64,000 nucleotides of DNA from Bacillus mycoides (GTDB taxonomy: Bacteria > Bacillota > Bacilli > Bacillales > Bacillaceae_G): assembly GCF_001757995.1 (NCBI RefSeq), contig NZ_LXLV01000062.1, positions 372,001 to 436,000 on the forward strand, written 5' to 3'. Both the position numbers and the translations under genes were made by a program. Positions 9,179 through 18,257 of the stretch are shown here, piece by piece; position 1 is the first letter of the stretch; each line of letters opens with the position of its first letter. The notes under the pieces were generated by a model. That model was given only the letters and a program-made list of their open reading frames with translations, did not search any database and was not told the DNA's origin.

Positions 9179-10309
9179 TCATCCCCTTTGTTCTAATAAA
9201 TCATTTACCATCTTCCGAAATTCCTTATTAAAATCATCATCCAAACTATTTTTCACATTTGAGAATAAAATAACAAACGTTCCTTTTTCTTTATTGAAAT
9301 TATTAAACGTATTCCAACCAGATAGTACACCATGGTTATGGAAAAAATCAGGATATATGTAAAAGCTAAATGCATATTTTCTTTCTTGTGAAGGTGTAAA
9401 CATCGCTTGTATACTTTGTTCAGAAAGAAGCTTTCCATTTATAATCGCTTCATCTAATTTCTTCATATCCCCTACTGTCGTATACATCTCACCAGAGCCA
9501 TATAACCAGTCCATCCCTAATTTTTGCGCTGGTACAAGTTCTTGATTTTTCTTCACATAACCCTTCGTGAAGTTTTTATCTCCAGGCACCATATTTCCCA
9601 TACCTGATTCATGCATCTCTGCCTTTGTAAATATATTTTCTTTTATATAATCTCCTAAAGGCTTTTTCGTTATATTTTCTATAATATAAGCAAGTACCAT
9701 ATAATTATAATCCGTATACTTCCAACCTGTTCCTGGTGGAAAATCTAACTTTTGACTTCCAATCCAATTTATTAAATTGATACGTGAAGCTACATTAACC
9801 TTTCCTTTCCCACTTTCCGGTAAACCAGATGTATGCGTTAACAAGTGATATAACGTAATGTTTTTATCTGCTGGAAATGAAGGAATGTATTTATTTACAT
9901 TATCCTGGATATTTAACTTCCCTTGTTCTTGTAACTGTAAAACGGATGTAGCAACAACCGTTTTCGTAATAGAACCGATACGATATTTTGTTTGAGGCGT
10001 ATTTTCTATTTTATTTTGAACGTCAGCATATCCATATCCTTTATTTAATATAACATGCTCTTTATCTGTCACCAAAACTGTCCCATTAAATTGCTTTCCT
10101 AATAAATACTGATCTAACTTTTGAGATATACTAGCATAATCAATTTTTTGTACTTCTTTCATATTATCTTGTACCTCTGACTCAATAGCAGGAGTTACCT
10201 TTGTTGTTAATACTGCTTGTTCCTTTGGATCGGGACTATAGAGAAAATAGTATACTCCGCCGCAAACTACAGCAGACAGTGAAGCCATAACCATTATTTT
10301 TTTTATCAT
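9179..10309 (-). CDS. Secreted class C beta-lactamase-fold serine hydrolase
   Basis: A 376-residue protein with an N-terminal membrane anchor or uncleaved signal (about residues 4-24) and a beta-lactamase/penicillin-binding fold outside the cell. The active-site SxxK is SITK, followed by the second motif YNY in YTDYNYMVLAY. A late HNHGVLSGW region takes the place of the KTG box. Relatives include D-aminopeptidases, esterases and cell-wall-modifying proteins of the FmtA/PbpE type; the substrate cannot be told. An ACGGAGGAAC site precedes the ATG. Confidence 0.85.
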   Translation of the reverse strand: MIKKIMVMASLSAVVCGGVYYFLYSPDPKEQAVLTTKVTPAIESEVQDNMKEVQKIDYASISQKLDQYLLGKQFNGTVLVTDKEHVILNKGYGYADVQNKIENTPQTKYRIGSITKTVVATSVLQLQEQGKLNIQDNVNKYIPSFPADKNITLYHLLTHTSGLPESGKGKVNVASRINLINWIGSQKLDFPPGTGWKYTDYNYMVLAYIIENITKKPLGDYIKENIFTKAEMHESGMGNMVPGDKNFTKGYVKKNQELVPAQKLGMDWLYGSGEMYTTVGDMKKLDEAIINGKLLSEQSIQAMFTPSQERKYAFSFYIYPDFFHNHGVLSGWNTFNNFNKEKGTFVILFSNVKNSLDDDFNKEFRKMVNDLLEQRG

Positions 10310-10369
10310 ATTGTTCCTCCGTCGTTACTTCATTTAAAATGGTCCCCCATATTCTATTATCAGGTAATA

Positions 10370-10400
10370 AAAAAAAATCGCAACAATTTGTTGCGAAAAA
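10370..10400 (-). terminator. Terminator after the diguanylate cyclase gene
   Basis: The minus strand reads TTTTTCGCAACAAATTGTTG followed by CGATTTTTTTTT, a stem with a T tract just after the stop codon. Confidence 0.85.
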
Positions 10401-11693
10401 TCACATTTTTTCTTTCCTATATATACATACTTGATTTTTCCCATTTTTTTTTGCTTCATATAATGCAATATCCGCTCTTTGCATTAATTCTTCTTTAGTA
10501 ATCCCATTCTCATGTAACGCAACTCCAAAACTCGCTGTTAACTTTGAAATTCCAGAGAATTGCTTTGTTTCAATAAAAAATCGTAATGACTCCGCAACTT
10601 GAAACGCTTCTTTTTCTACCGTATTTGTCACTAATATTATAAATTCCTCTCCTCCCCACCTTGCAAATATATGTTGATTTTCAACTTTAGATTTCATAAG
10701 ATCTGCAAGCTGTACTAATGCTAAATCGCCAAAATCATGACCATATGTGTCATTTACTGATTTAAAATTATCTATATCAAACAAAATAAGTGCTATTTTT
10801 TCATCGTTACGTATTACATTCTCCCACTCTTTCTCCAATATTTGTTGGAATTTCAAACGATTATATATTTCTGTCAATGAATCTATCATTGCAAGTCTTT
10901 CTTGCTCTTGATAGATTTCATCTAATTCTGTAATCTCTGTGCATTTTACTATAAATCGCGATAAGTCTTCTGGTAATGGTATCGCACGTAATAGAAAAGT
11001 CAATGCTTCTCCTTCATGATTGTACATTTTAATTCTTCTTCCATTTGATAAAGTATCATCCAACCATGTTATATCGTGAGTCGTCGAATAATATCCGTTC
11101 TCTCTAATAAGATGTTCTGCAAACACTAAATGTTGTTCGCGATACGTAAATAAATTATCATATCCGAAGAATTGTAAAAAATTCGTATTACAATCAACAA
11201 TCTCATCATCTTCTACTACAAATAATAAATCATTTTGAAAATCAAACATCGTTTGAAGCAATTCTTGTTGTAAACCTACTTGCTGCACTAAAGAAAGTTG
11301 ATATAAACTCTTATTCACTTCCTCTAGTACCACTTGTGGGGTTACTGGTGCTATAACAATATTACGTATTCCTAACATTAGTAAATCTGCAAACTCACTG
11401 TTTATCTGTTGATCCCAAATGATAATGAATGTACTCCGTGAATCATATATATTCTTTATATATTTTATTTGATCAACATCTGTTACATACATAATTACAA
11501 TATGCGGTCTAGTTCTATGAAACAATATTTCTCCTTCTTCAAAACTATTTGCTATAAACATACACTTTGGATGGACATTTTCTATCGTTTGTTGATGTGT
11601 ACATCCATCTTCTATATAAAGGACATTCAACTGAAGATCTTGTAATACATTTTGGAAAACAGTATTCTCTAATAAAAAATGTAGTATGTTCAT
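10401..11693 (-). CDS. Diguanylate cyclase with receiver-like, PAS-like and GGDEF domains
   Basis: A 430-residue soluble protein. Residues about 1-140 look like a degenerate response-regulator receiver domain (IVIMYVTDVDQIKYI, IAPVTPQ). Residues about 145-250 resemble a PAS domain, and 265-430 form a GGDEF domain with RWGGEEFI, expected to make cyclic di-GMP from two GTP. The usual RxxD inhibitory site is replaced by ENQH, so product inhibition through it is unlikely. No membrane segment is seen. I use the ATG at 11693; an in-frame GTG lies one codon earlier. Confidence 0.88.
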   Translation of the reverse strand: MNILHFLLENTVFQNVLQDLQLNVLYIEDGCTHQQTIENVHPKCMFIANSFEEGEILFHRTRPHIVIMYVTDVDQIKYIKNIYDSRSTFIIIWDQQINSEFADLLMLGIRNIVIAPVTPQVVLEEVNKSLYQLSLVQQVGLQQELLQTMFDFQNDLLFVVEDDEIVDCNTNFLQFFGYDNLFTYREQHLVFAEHLIRENGYYSTTHDITWLDDTLSNGRRIKMYNHEGEALTFLLRAIPLPEDLSRFIVKCTEITELDEIYQEQERLAMIDSLTEIYNRLKFQQILEKEWENVIRNDEKIALILFDIDNFKSVNDTYGHDFGDLALVQLADLMKSKVENQHIFARWGGEEFIILVTNTVEKEAFQVAESLRFFIETKQFSGISKLTASFGVALHENGITKEELMQRADIALYEAKKNGKNQVCIYRKEKM

Positions 11694-11910
11694 CACTAGT
11701 CTTCACTCACTTCATATATCTTGTTTTACTGAATTCCTCACAATCATTTTATAAAAGATTGTTCTCAAAAAAATTCGATTAGTGAGGGATACATATTAAC
11801 AAGCTAATTGAGAATGTTATCTTCGCCTTTTTACTCAATAAATTCCTTTTTTAGTGTATGATTGTAGGAATTGTATCGTTTGTATGAATGCCCTCCTTAG
11901 CACTTAAAAC

Positions 11911-11938
11911 TTGACAATTAAAATAAAGTTATTATATT
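11911..11938 (+). promoter_or_regulatory. Promoter of the nitroreductase gene
   Basis: A consensus TTGACA and TATATT with a 16-base spacer lie about 85 bases before the start codon. Confidence 0.7.
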
Positions 11939-11951
11939 CTTAAATTCAATA

Positions 11952-11968
11952 ACTTACAAAATGTAAGT
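11952..11968 (+). promoter_or_regulatory. Palindromic operator overlapping the nitroreductase start point
   Basis: The perfect inverted repeat ACTTACA-AAA-TGTAAGT lies about 14 bases downstream of the -10 box, where a bound repressor would block transcription. HxlR/MarR-type redox repressors of quinone and nitroreductases (YodB class) use similar short dyads; that assignment is inferred. Confidence 0.6.
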
Positions 11969-12023
11969 AGAATATATTACATGTATTTTAAATTAAGCTG
12001 ATATGTAATTTGGAGGATATATA

Positions 12024-12641
12024 ATGACAAACAGTGACTTTTTTAACGTTTTATATGAACGCACATCTACACGTGCATTCAACCCCGAAAAAGAAATTTC
12101 ATCTACAGAATTACACGAAATTTTAAAAGCAGCTGCTCAAGCACCTTCTGCTTGGAACCTGCAACACTGGAAATTCCTTGTTTTCCAAGGCGAAGATGTA
12201 CAAAAACGATTACATCCAATTGCTTATAACCAACAACAAATTCTTGATGCTTCTGCAGTAGTCGCTATTTTAGGTGATTTAGAAGCTTATAAAAACGTTG
12301 AACCCGTTTATGGTCCAATCGTAGAACAAGGATTTATGAAAGAAGAAGCAAAAGAACGCTTAGCTAAAAACATTGAATCTGCATATGCTCGTGAGCAATT
12401 CCCAAGAGATGCTGCCTTTTCAAATGCTGCTTTAGCAGCAATGCAACTTATGCTTGCTGCTAAAGCAACTGGCTGGGATACTTGCGCAATTGGTGGTTTC
12501 AACCCACAAGCACTAATGGAAGAATTTAATGTTTCATCTCGTCACGTACCAATTATGCTTATTACAATTGGTGAATCAACTTTAAAAGGTCATCCTGCAC
12601 CACGCATGAGCGTAGAACAAGTAAGTGAATGGGCGAAATAA
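12024..12641 (+). CDS. NAD(P)H-dependent FMN nitroreductase-family protein
   Basis: A 205-residue flavin oxidoreductase that probably reduces quinones or nitro compounds. The flavin-binding opening ERTSTRAF and the AAAQAPSAWNLQHWKF segment mark the nitroreductase fold; GWDTCAIGGFNP is the second FMN-contact region. It resembles B. subtilis YdfN/YodC. A TTGGAGGA site precedes the ATG, and a palindrome at the promoter suggests repression relieved by electrophile stress. Confidence 0.88.
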   Translation: MTNSDFFNVLYERTSTRAFNPEKEISSTELHEILKAAAQAPSAWNLQHWKFLVFQGEDVQKRLHPIAYNQQQILDASAVVAILGDLEAYKNVEPVYGPIVEQGFMKEEAKERLAKNIESAYAREQFPRDAAFSNAALAAMQLMLAAKATGWDTCAIGGFNPQALMEEFNVSSRHVPIMLITIGESTLKGHPAPRMSVEQVSEWAK

Positions 12642-12642
12642 T

Positions 12643-12677
12643 AAAAACGAAGGTAATTTCATTACCTTCGTTTTTTT
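12643..12677 (+). terminator. Terminator of the nitroreductase gene
   Basis: AAAACGAAGGTAAT and ATTACCTTCGTTTT form a 14-bp stem with a three-base loop, followed by more T residues. Confidence 0.92.
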
Positions 12678-12875
12678 ATATTCTGTCACACATCCGTAAT
12701 ATTACAATGTATTATTCGACATCTATACATAGAGAAATCGTAATTTTCATGCTATCCCCATAAACAAATATGGCGTTTTGTGTCGAAATTTGTTAAAGTA
12801 TCAAAATATAACCGTGTATTTTTGTTACAATTGTGATACAATGATAACAAATAAATAACAAGAGAGGGATTTTCA

Positions 12876-13094
12876 TTGAGTTCATACGGAAGCTTTATCG
12901 CACTTTTAAGTTACATAGTAACTGTACTACTGCTATATTTTATTGGCGATGCTGCAAACATATCAGTGTTACAATTCCCAAAAGAAGAAGCGTTACAATT
13001 AGAAGCAGAAAAACATACTGTACGATCCATTGCACCACTACTCTTAGCTCTTCCTGTATATATCATCGTTTTATATAAAAGCAAAAAAGTGTAA
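12876..13094 (+). CDS. Small membrane protein with two transmembrane segments
   Basis: A 72-residue protein with hydrophobic stretches at about residues 7-23 and 52-66 and a basic C terminus KSKKV. The start is TTG, placed by GAGAGGGAT eight bases upstream. No family is recognised. It is a single gene between terminators with its own AT-rich upstream region. Confidence 0.65.
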   Translation: MSSYGSFIALLSYIVTVLLLYFIGDAANISVLQFPKEEALQLEAEKHTVRSIAPLLLALPVYIIVLYKSKKV

Positions 13095-13290
13095 AGGCTA
13101 CCTATTTCATTCATTTCGGTGGTCTTTACATTTTTTTGTGACATTTCCCCTATTTTAAACATCATTCCATACTAAATACCCATCTAGTCATTTAAAATGA
13201 GAAAATCCCCTAGAAAAATTTCCATTATCTGTCCAGTCACCGACTGCCGAACTTACATAGATTATAAGTGTGAAGGGGGTGATGAGGATT

Positions 13291-13656
13291 ATGTTTGGAT
13301 CATTTGGATGCTGTGATAACTTTAGAGAATGTCATCATCATGAAAGAGAGCGCAACCACAACCATCGTGAGAAAGAGAAAGAAGAAATTAGACCACAACG
13401 ACATGCTGTATGTAACGTGCTTGCACATCTTTCTATAGGAACTGAGGTTTCGCTTCTTAAACTAAAAGGAAATGCAACATTCCGCAATTTAGTTTTTGAG
13501 GGGTTCTGTAACGGTGTTGCTCTATTCTCTCAATTAAGAAAAGATGACGACAAAGACAACAACAAAGATGATAAGAATGGAAACAATCGTAATGACGATA
13601 GATTTGAAGGGATTTTACGTGTTTGCCCAGAGGATGTTATCGCAATTGCTCTTTAA
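13291..13656 (+). CDS. Uncharacterised His/Asp/Asn-rich 121-residue protein
   Basis: The N terminus has a CC pair and a HHHERERNHNHREKEKEE-type charged stretch, followed by a compact core (VCNVLAHLSIGTEVSLLKLK, FEGFCNG). A low-complexity Asp/Lys/Asn insert (about residues 77-97) comes before a short end FEGILRVCPEDVIAIAL. AAGGGGGTGAT is the ribosome site; the ATG at 13291 is preferred, though ATG 13282 and GTG 13279 are in frame. Two cysteines flank the insert. Composition recalls spore coat or exosporium proteins, but that is only a guess. Confidence 0.65.
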   Translation: MFGSFGCCDNFRECHHHERERNHNHREKEKEEIRPQRHAVCNVLAHLSIGTEVSLLKLKGNATFRNLVFEGFCNGVALFSQLRKDDDKDNNKDDKNGNNRNDDRFEGILRVCPEDVIAIAL

Positions 13657-13696
13657 GATAAGTTTAATCAATAAAATCACCTAAGGTATATGTAGC

Positions 13697-13738
13697 AAAA
13701 AAACCTGAGACCGATTTCAAATCGACTCAGGTTTTTTT
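13697..13738 (-). terminator. Bidirectional terminator between the His/Asp-rich gene and ptsI
   Basis: AAAAAAACCTGAG pairs with CTCAGGTTTTTTT, with an inner CGATTT / AAATCG stem. It serves both convergent genes. Confidence 0.9.
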
Positions 13739-13742
13739 ATAC

Positions 13743-15455
13743 TTATATGCTTTTAACTAATTCAACAACTTCTTCAGCAGTTGACATCATTAATGCCTTT
13801 TCTGCTAAAGTTTCCATTTCTGCTTTTGACAACTTGCTTAGTTGTGTTCTTGCAGGAAGAATTGATGTTGCACTCATACTGAACTCATCTAAACCTAATC
13901 CTAATAATAATGGGATAGCAAGTGAATCTCCTGCCATCTCACCACACATACCAGCCCATTTGCCTTCTTTATGAGCAGCATCGATAACCATTTTTACAAG
14001 ACGTAAAATAGATGGGTTATACGGTTGGTATAAGTAAGCTACTTGTTCGTTCATACGGTCTGCAGCCATTGTGTATTGGATTAAGTCATTTGTTCCGATA
14101 GAGAAGAAATCAACTTCTTTTGCGAATTGATCTGCTAATACTGCTGAAGCTGGAATTTCAACCATCATCCCCACTTCAATAGAATCAGAAACAGTTGTAC
14201 CCGCTTCTACAAGTCTTTCTTTCTCTTCTAATAAGATTGCTTTCGCTTGACGGAACTCATCAAGAGTTGCAATCATCGGGAACATAATTTTTAAGTTACC
14301 GTATACGCTAGCACGAAGTAATGCACGAAGTTGTGTACGGAACACATCTTGCTCATCAAGACATAAGCGAATTGCACGGTATCCTAAGAATGGGTTCATT
14401 TCTTTTGGTAAATGTAAGTATGGAAGCTCTTTATCTCCACCGATGTCAAGTGTACGAACAACGACTGGTTGATCTTCTTTTACACCTTCAAGAACTGCTT
14501 TATACGCTTCGAACTGCTCTTCTTCTGTTGGAAGATTGTCACGGCCCATGTATAAGAATTCTGTACGGTATAAACCAACACCTTCTCCGCCATTATCGAT
14601 AATACCTTGTACATCATTTGGTGTTCCGATATTAGCAACAAGCTCAACGTGATGTCCATCACTTGTTACAGTTGCTTGGTCTTTTAATTTTGCCCATACA
14701 GCTTTTTGCTCTTCAAATTTCGCTTTCTTTTCTTCAAAAGAACGAAGAGTTTCTTCAGATGGGTTTACAATTACTTCTCCATCTAAACCGTCAATGATTA
14801 CGATATCGCCGTTTTGGATTTTCTCCATAACAACTTTCGTACCAACAACAGCTGGAATTTCCATAGAACGAGCCATAATTGCAGAGTGAGATGTACGTCC
14901 ACCGATATCAGTTGTGAAACCTTTTGCATACTCACGGTTTAACTGAGCTGTATCAGATGGTGTTAAATCTTCAGCAATGATGATTACTTCTTCAGAAATT
15001 GTACCAGGATTTGAGAAGTTAATTCCTAGTAAATGTGCAAGAACACGTTTTGTTACGTCGCGAATATCCGCAGCACGTTCTTTCATGTATTCGTTATCCA
15101 TGTTTTCAAACATAGAAATAAACATTGATGCAACCTCATCCATTGCAAATTCAGCATTTACTTTTTCGCCATTTACTTTATCTTTTACTGGATTTACTAA
15201 TTCTGGATCATTTAATACTAATAAATGCGCTTCAAAGATAGCAGCTTTATCAGCACCTAGCTCAGCAAAAGCATGGTCCTTAATAGCTTCTAGTTCAGAT
15301 TTTGCTTTCTCAAGCGCAGCGTCTAAGCGTGCAATTTCAGCAGCTTCGTCTGTAATTGATTTCTTTTCAATGTTAAATTCAGGATTCTCAAGTCTGAAAG
15401 CCTTTGCAATAGCAATCCCACTTGATGCAGCGATCCCTTGAATGTTAAGAGTCAT
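13743..15455 (-). CDS. ptsI: Phosphoenolpyruvate-protein phosphotransferase (PTS enzyme I)
   Basis: A 570-residue enzyme I, full length for the family, that moves phosphate from phosphoenolpyruvate to HPr. The phospho-histidine swivel motif is [13 protein letters not shown] (about residues 184-196). The PEP-binding barrel shows [25 protein letters not shown] and the catalytic Cys in GMCGEMAG. It overlaps the ptsH stop by one base (TAATG), so the pair is coupled. Confidence 0.97.
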   Translation of the reverse strand: MTLNIQGIAASSGIAIAKAFRLENPEFNIEKKSITDEAAEIARLDAALEKAKSELEAIKDHAFAELGADKAAIFEAHLLVLNDPELVNPVKDKVNGEKVNAEFAMDEVASMFISMFENMDNEYMKERAADIRDVTKRVLAHLLGINFSNPGTISEEVIIIAEDLTPSDTAQLNREYAKGFTTDIGGRTSHSAIMARSMEIPAVVGTKVVMEKIQNGDIVIIDGLDGEVIVNPSEETLRSFEEKKAKFEEQKAVWAKLKDQATVTSDGHHVELVANIGTPNDVQGIIDNGGEGVGLYRTEFLYMGRDNLPTEEEQFEAYKAVLEGVKEDQPVVVRTLDIGGDKELPYLHLPKEMNPFLGYRAIRLCLDEQDVFRTQLRALLRASVYGNLKIMFPMIATLDEFRQAKAILLEEKERLVEAGTTVSDSIEVGMMVEIPASAVLADQFAKEVDFFSIGTNDLIQYTMAADRMNEQVAYLYQPYNPSILRLVKMVIDAAHKEGKWAGMCGEMAGDSLAIPLLLGLGLDEFSMSATSILPARTQLSKLSKAEMETLAEKALMMSTAEEVVELVKSI

Positions 15456-15718
15456 TATTCTCCTAATCCTTCGTTTTTCAGAGTTTCTTCGATAGCTGCT
15501 AGTGCTTGAGCTGCATCATCACCATTTGCAGTGACCTTAATTTCCGCGCCTTGTTGAATTCCTAAAGACATAACACCCATGATTGATTTTAAGTTAACGT
15601 TTTTTCCGTTATACTCTAAGTTAATGTCAGAACCAAATTTGCTTGCAGTGTTTACAAGTAGAGTTGCTGGACGAGCATGAATTCCTGAGTCGCTAGTTAC
15701 TTTAAAGATTTTTTCCAT
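15455..15718 (-). CDS. ptsH: Phosphocarrier protein HPr
   Basis: An 87-residue HPr. The phosphorylated histidine is in GIHARPAT (His14 here) and the regulatory serine kinase site is in [11 protein letters not shown] (Ser45). In Firmicutes, HPr phosphorylated on that serine is the corepressor of CcpA, so this protein links sugar uptake to catabolite repression. GGAGATAAATTATC precedes the ATG. The next gene upstream on the strand is ptsG. Confidence 0.97.
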   Translation of the reverse strand: MEKIFKVTSDSGIHARPATLLVNTASKFGSDINLEYNGKNVNLKSIMGVMSLGIQQGAEIKVTANGDDAAQALAAIEETLKNEGLGE

Positions 15719-15853
15719 GATAATTTATCTCCTTTAAATACAGTATTTTTTTAGTTGTATAGACGTGAGTACTACATCATCTATTGTATATAATAGGCGA
15801 TGTTCGGTCAACCACATCGCCTATTATAATTATAAACATTTTGCGTCAAATTC

Positions 15854-17917
15854 CTAATGAATGTCAATAATAGCGTTTTCGCCCTTCTTAACATTTCCAT
15901 CTTTTTTCAATTCGACTTGTTGCCCTTGTTGTAAATTCGTAAAGACGATTGGTGTAATAATAGATGGTGCATTTTCTTTTACAAATGCAAGATCTACTTT
16001 TAATAATGGTTGTCCTTGCTTCACTTTATCACCTTGTGCTACAAGCGCTTCAAAGCCTTCACCATTTAATTTTACAGTATCAATACCGAAGTGGATTAAA
16101 ATTTCTTTTCCGCCTTCAGACTGAATACCAATCGCATGTTTTGTAGGGAATACATTTACAATCTCACCATTAACCGGAGAAACTACTGTTCCCTCTGTTG
16201 GCTCAATCGCAAATCCATCTCCCATCATTTTCCCTGAGAATACTTGGTCGGGTACTTCTGTAATCGGTAAGATTTTCCCTTCAATTGGTGAAACGATTGT
16301 TTCATTTTCATCAACCTGTTGAGGAGCTTCTTCCGCTTTTACAGGCGCTTCTTTTTCAACATGAGGTGTACGACCTGACATAATATCATGAATTTGTGAT
16401 TTTAATGTGTCAGATTTCGGTCCGAAAATAGCTTGAATGTTATTTCCAACTTCAAGTACACCGGCTGCTCCAAGCTCTTTTAAGCGGTCTTTATTTACAT
16501 TTTTTTGTTCGTTAACTTGAACGCGTAAACGAGTAATACAAGCATCTAACGAAGCAATGTTTTCTTTACCACCAAGTGCTACTAATACTTCACGTGGAAG
16601 TTCTCCTGCTTCTGTTTTCCCTGCGCCTTCATTAGCATTCGCTACTTCACGACCAGGTGTTTTTAAGTTCCATTTACGGATTGCGAAACGGAATCCGAAG
16701 TAGTAAATAACTGCTAGTACAAGACCAACAATAATTACCCACCACCATGCCGTACGACCTGGTAGTACACCGAATAATATGAAGTCAATTAAACCACCAG
16801 AGAATGTCATACCAATTTTAACACCTAAAATTTGCATTGTCATAAATGATAGACCAGCGAATACTGCATGAATTCCGAATAATACTGGTGCTACGAATAA
16901 GAATGAAAATTCAAGCGGTTCTGTAATACCTGTTAAGAAAGATGTTAATGCAGCAGATCCTAAAATACCAGCTGCTAATTTTTTATTTTCTGGACGTGCT
17001 TCATGGTACATTGCTAAAGCTGCTGCTGGAAGACCGAACATCATGAACGGATACTTACCAGTTGTAAATGTACCAGCTGTTAATTCTACGCCGTCTTTTA
17101 ACTGTGCCATAAAGATTTTTTGGTCACCACGGATTAATTCGCCAGCTGCATTTGTATACTGACCGAATTCGAACCAGAACGGTGAATAGAAAATATGATG
17201 TAATCCAAATGGAATTAATGAACGTTCGATTAAACCGAATATAAATGCTGCTATCGTTCTATTTGCATCAATCATTTGATGTGAGAACGTATTTAAGCCA
17301 CCCTGAATGTATGGCCAAATGAAGCACATGATAATACCTACTACTAAAGAGAATGTTGCAGTTGCGATCGGTACGAAACGCTTACCTGCAAAGAAACCTA
17401 AGTATGATGGTAATTCAATGTTGAAGTATTTATTATAACAATATGCCGCTACTATCCCGACGATAATACCACCAAACACTCCTGTTTGCAGCGTTGGAAT
17501 TCCTAATACGTTTGCATATGCTGGATCTGAAAATCCAATTTTCACTGGATCTGTTCCAGTGCTTGTTACTTTCACTAGTTTATCTACTTCTAAGAACACA
17601 CTCATCGTTTTGTTCATAATTAAGTAGCCGACGAACGCTGCTAAACCAGCTACTCCGTCTCCACCAGCTAAACCGATTGCTACCCCAACTGCGAATAATA
17701 GCGCAAGGTTAGCGAAAATAATATCACCAGATTGTTCCATAATTTTTGCAACCATTACGAACCAATCTGCTTTTAAAGCAGGAATAACATTTGTTAGTTG
17801 TGGATTTTGAAATGCATTACCAAATCCAAGTAAAATACCTGCTGCCGGTAAAATCGCTACTGGAAGCATAAGCGCTTTTCCGACTTTTTGAAGAACACCA
17901 AAGATCTTCTTAAACAT
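15854..17917 (-). CDS. ptsG: Glucose-specific PTS transporter, IICBA
   Basis: A 687-residue membrane permease with domains IIC (about 1-420, ten or so membrane segments), IIB (about 445-520, phospho-cysteine in [12 protein letters not shown]) and IIA (about 555-687, phospho-histidine in [10 protein letters not shown]). It imports and phosphorylates glucose. I start at [10 protein letters not shown] with AGGAAGGG upstream; an in-frame extension runs through the antitermination leader and is not coding. It follows glcT and is controlled by antitermination. Confidence 0.95.
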   Translation of the reverse strand: MFKKIFGVLQKVGKALMLPVAILPAAGILLGFGNAFQNPQLTNVIPALKADWFVMVAKIMEQSGDIIFANLALLFAVGVAIGLAGGDGVAGLAAFVGYLIMNKTMSVFLEVDKLVKVTSTGTDPVKIGFSDPAYANVLGIPTLQTGVFGGIIVGIVAAYCYNKYFNIELPSYLGFFAGKRFVPIATATFSLVVGIIMCFIWPYIQGGLNTFSHQMIDANRTIAAFIFGLIERSLIPFGLHHIFYSPFWFEFGQYTNAAGELIRGDQKIFMAQLKDGVELTAGTFTTGKYPFMMFGLPAAALAMYHEARPENKKLAAGILGSAALTSFLTGITEPLEFSFLFVAPVLFGIHAVFAGLSFMTMQILGVKIGMTFSGGLIDFILFGVLPGRTAWWWVIIVGLVLAVIYYFGFRFAIRKWNLKTPGREVANANEGAGKTEAGELPREVLVALGGKENIASLDACITRLRVQVNEQKNVNKDRLKELGAAGVLEVGNNIQAIFGPKSDTLKSQIHDIMSGRTPHVEKEAPVKAEEAPQQVDENETIVSPIEGKILPITEVPDQVFSGKMMGDGFAIEPTEGTVVSPVNGEIVNVFPTKHAIGIQSEGGKEILIHFGIDTVKLNGEGFEALVAQGDKVKQGQPLLKVDLAFVKENAPSIITPIVFTNLQQGQQVELKKDGNVKKGENAIIDIH

Positions 17918-17968
17918 GGAAACCCTTCCTCTCTTATCTATATTGATACTTTTCGACAAACGCCAAAA

Positions 17969-18063
17969 AGGCATGAGGAAAAAAAAGATAGAACGATAGC
18001 TATACAAAGGGTAGTATGTCCCTTTCTTTAGCTTACATTCCCAGCTTTTCTCCACTCATGCCT
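17969..18063 (-). terminator. GlcT-controlled leader terminator of ptsG
   Basis: On the minus strand AGGCATGAG and CTCATGCCT close a long structure that ends in TTTTTGG. Inner stems include AAAGGG / CCCTTT and AGCTA / TAGCT. Its 5' arm is shared with the antiterminator, so the two folds are exclusive. Confidence 0.85.
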
Positions 18064-18082
18064 GATCGAATCAGTAACACGT
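18055..18082 (-). promoter_or_regulatory. RNA antiterminator (RAT) target of GlcT
   Basis: Read on the minus strand as GTGTTACTGATTCGATCAGG then CATGAG, it matches the ptsG antiterminator of B. subtilis as I remember it and overlaps the terminator's 5' arm. GlcT bound here should prevent termination when glucose is transported. Confidence 0.85.
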
Positions 18083-18121
18083 GTCAAAAATAGGATTACG
18101 TATAAGTTCACTATAATTAAA

Positions 18122-18133
18122 GCAAACGTTTTC
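18122..18133 (-). promoter_or_regulatory. Possible CcpA (cre) site in the ptsG leader
   Basis: GAAAACGTTTGC on the minus strand matches the core of the cre consensus, with mismatches only at the outer positions. It lies about 45 bases downstream of the predicted start point. Found by eye only. Confidence 0.35.
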
Positions 18134-18183
18134 GTTATTTACCTTAATTTGTTTGTCGAATTGTGTATAACTTTGCATTAGTT

Positions 18184-18212
18184 ATTATACATAACTATTG
18201 TAAGCGATTCAA
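18184..18212 (-). promoter_or_regulatory. Sigma-A promoter of ptsG
   Basis: TTGAAT and TATAAT with a 17-base spacer, minus strand, lie between glcT and the RAT. Confidence 0.8.
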
Positions 18213-18219
18213 TCATTTT

Positions 18220-18233
18220 TTTTAACGTTTTCA
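18220..18233 (-). promoter_or_regulatory. Possible CcpA (cre) site upstream of the ptsG promoter
   Basis: TGAAAACGTTAAAA on the minus strand matches 13 of 14 positions of TGWAANCGNTNWCA, the mismatch being the penultimate C. It lies just upstream of the -35 box. Confidence 0.4.
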
Positions 18234-18257
18234 TTTTAGACAAAAATATATGTCTTT

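Noticed and set aside
17918-18055. An in-frame N-terminal extension of ptsG of 46 codons.
   Set aside because: It reads through the GlcT antiterminator and terminator, and the start at 17917 has AGGAAGGG and gives the usual PtsG N terminus.
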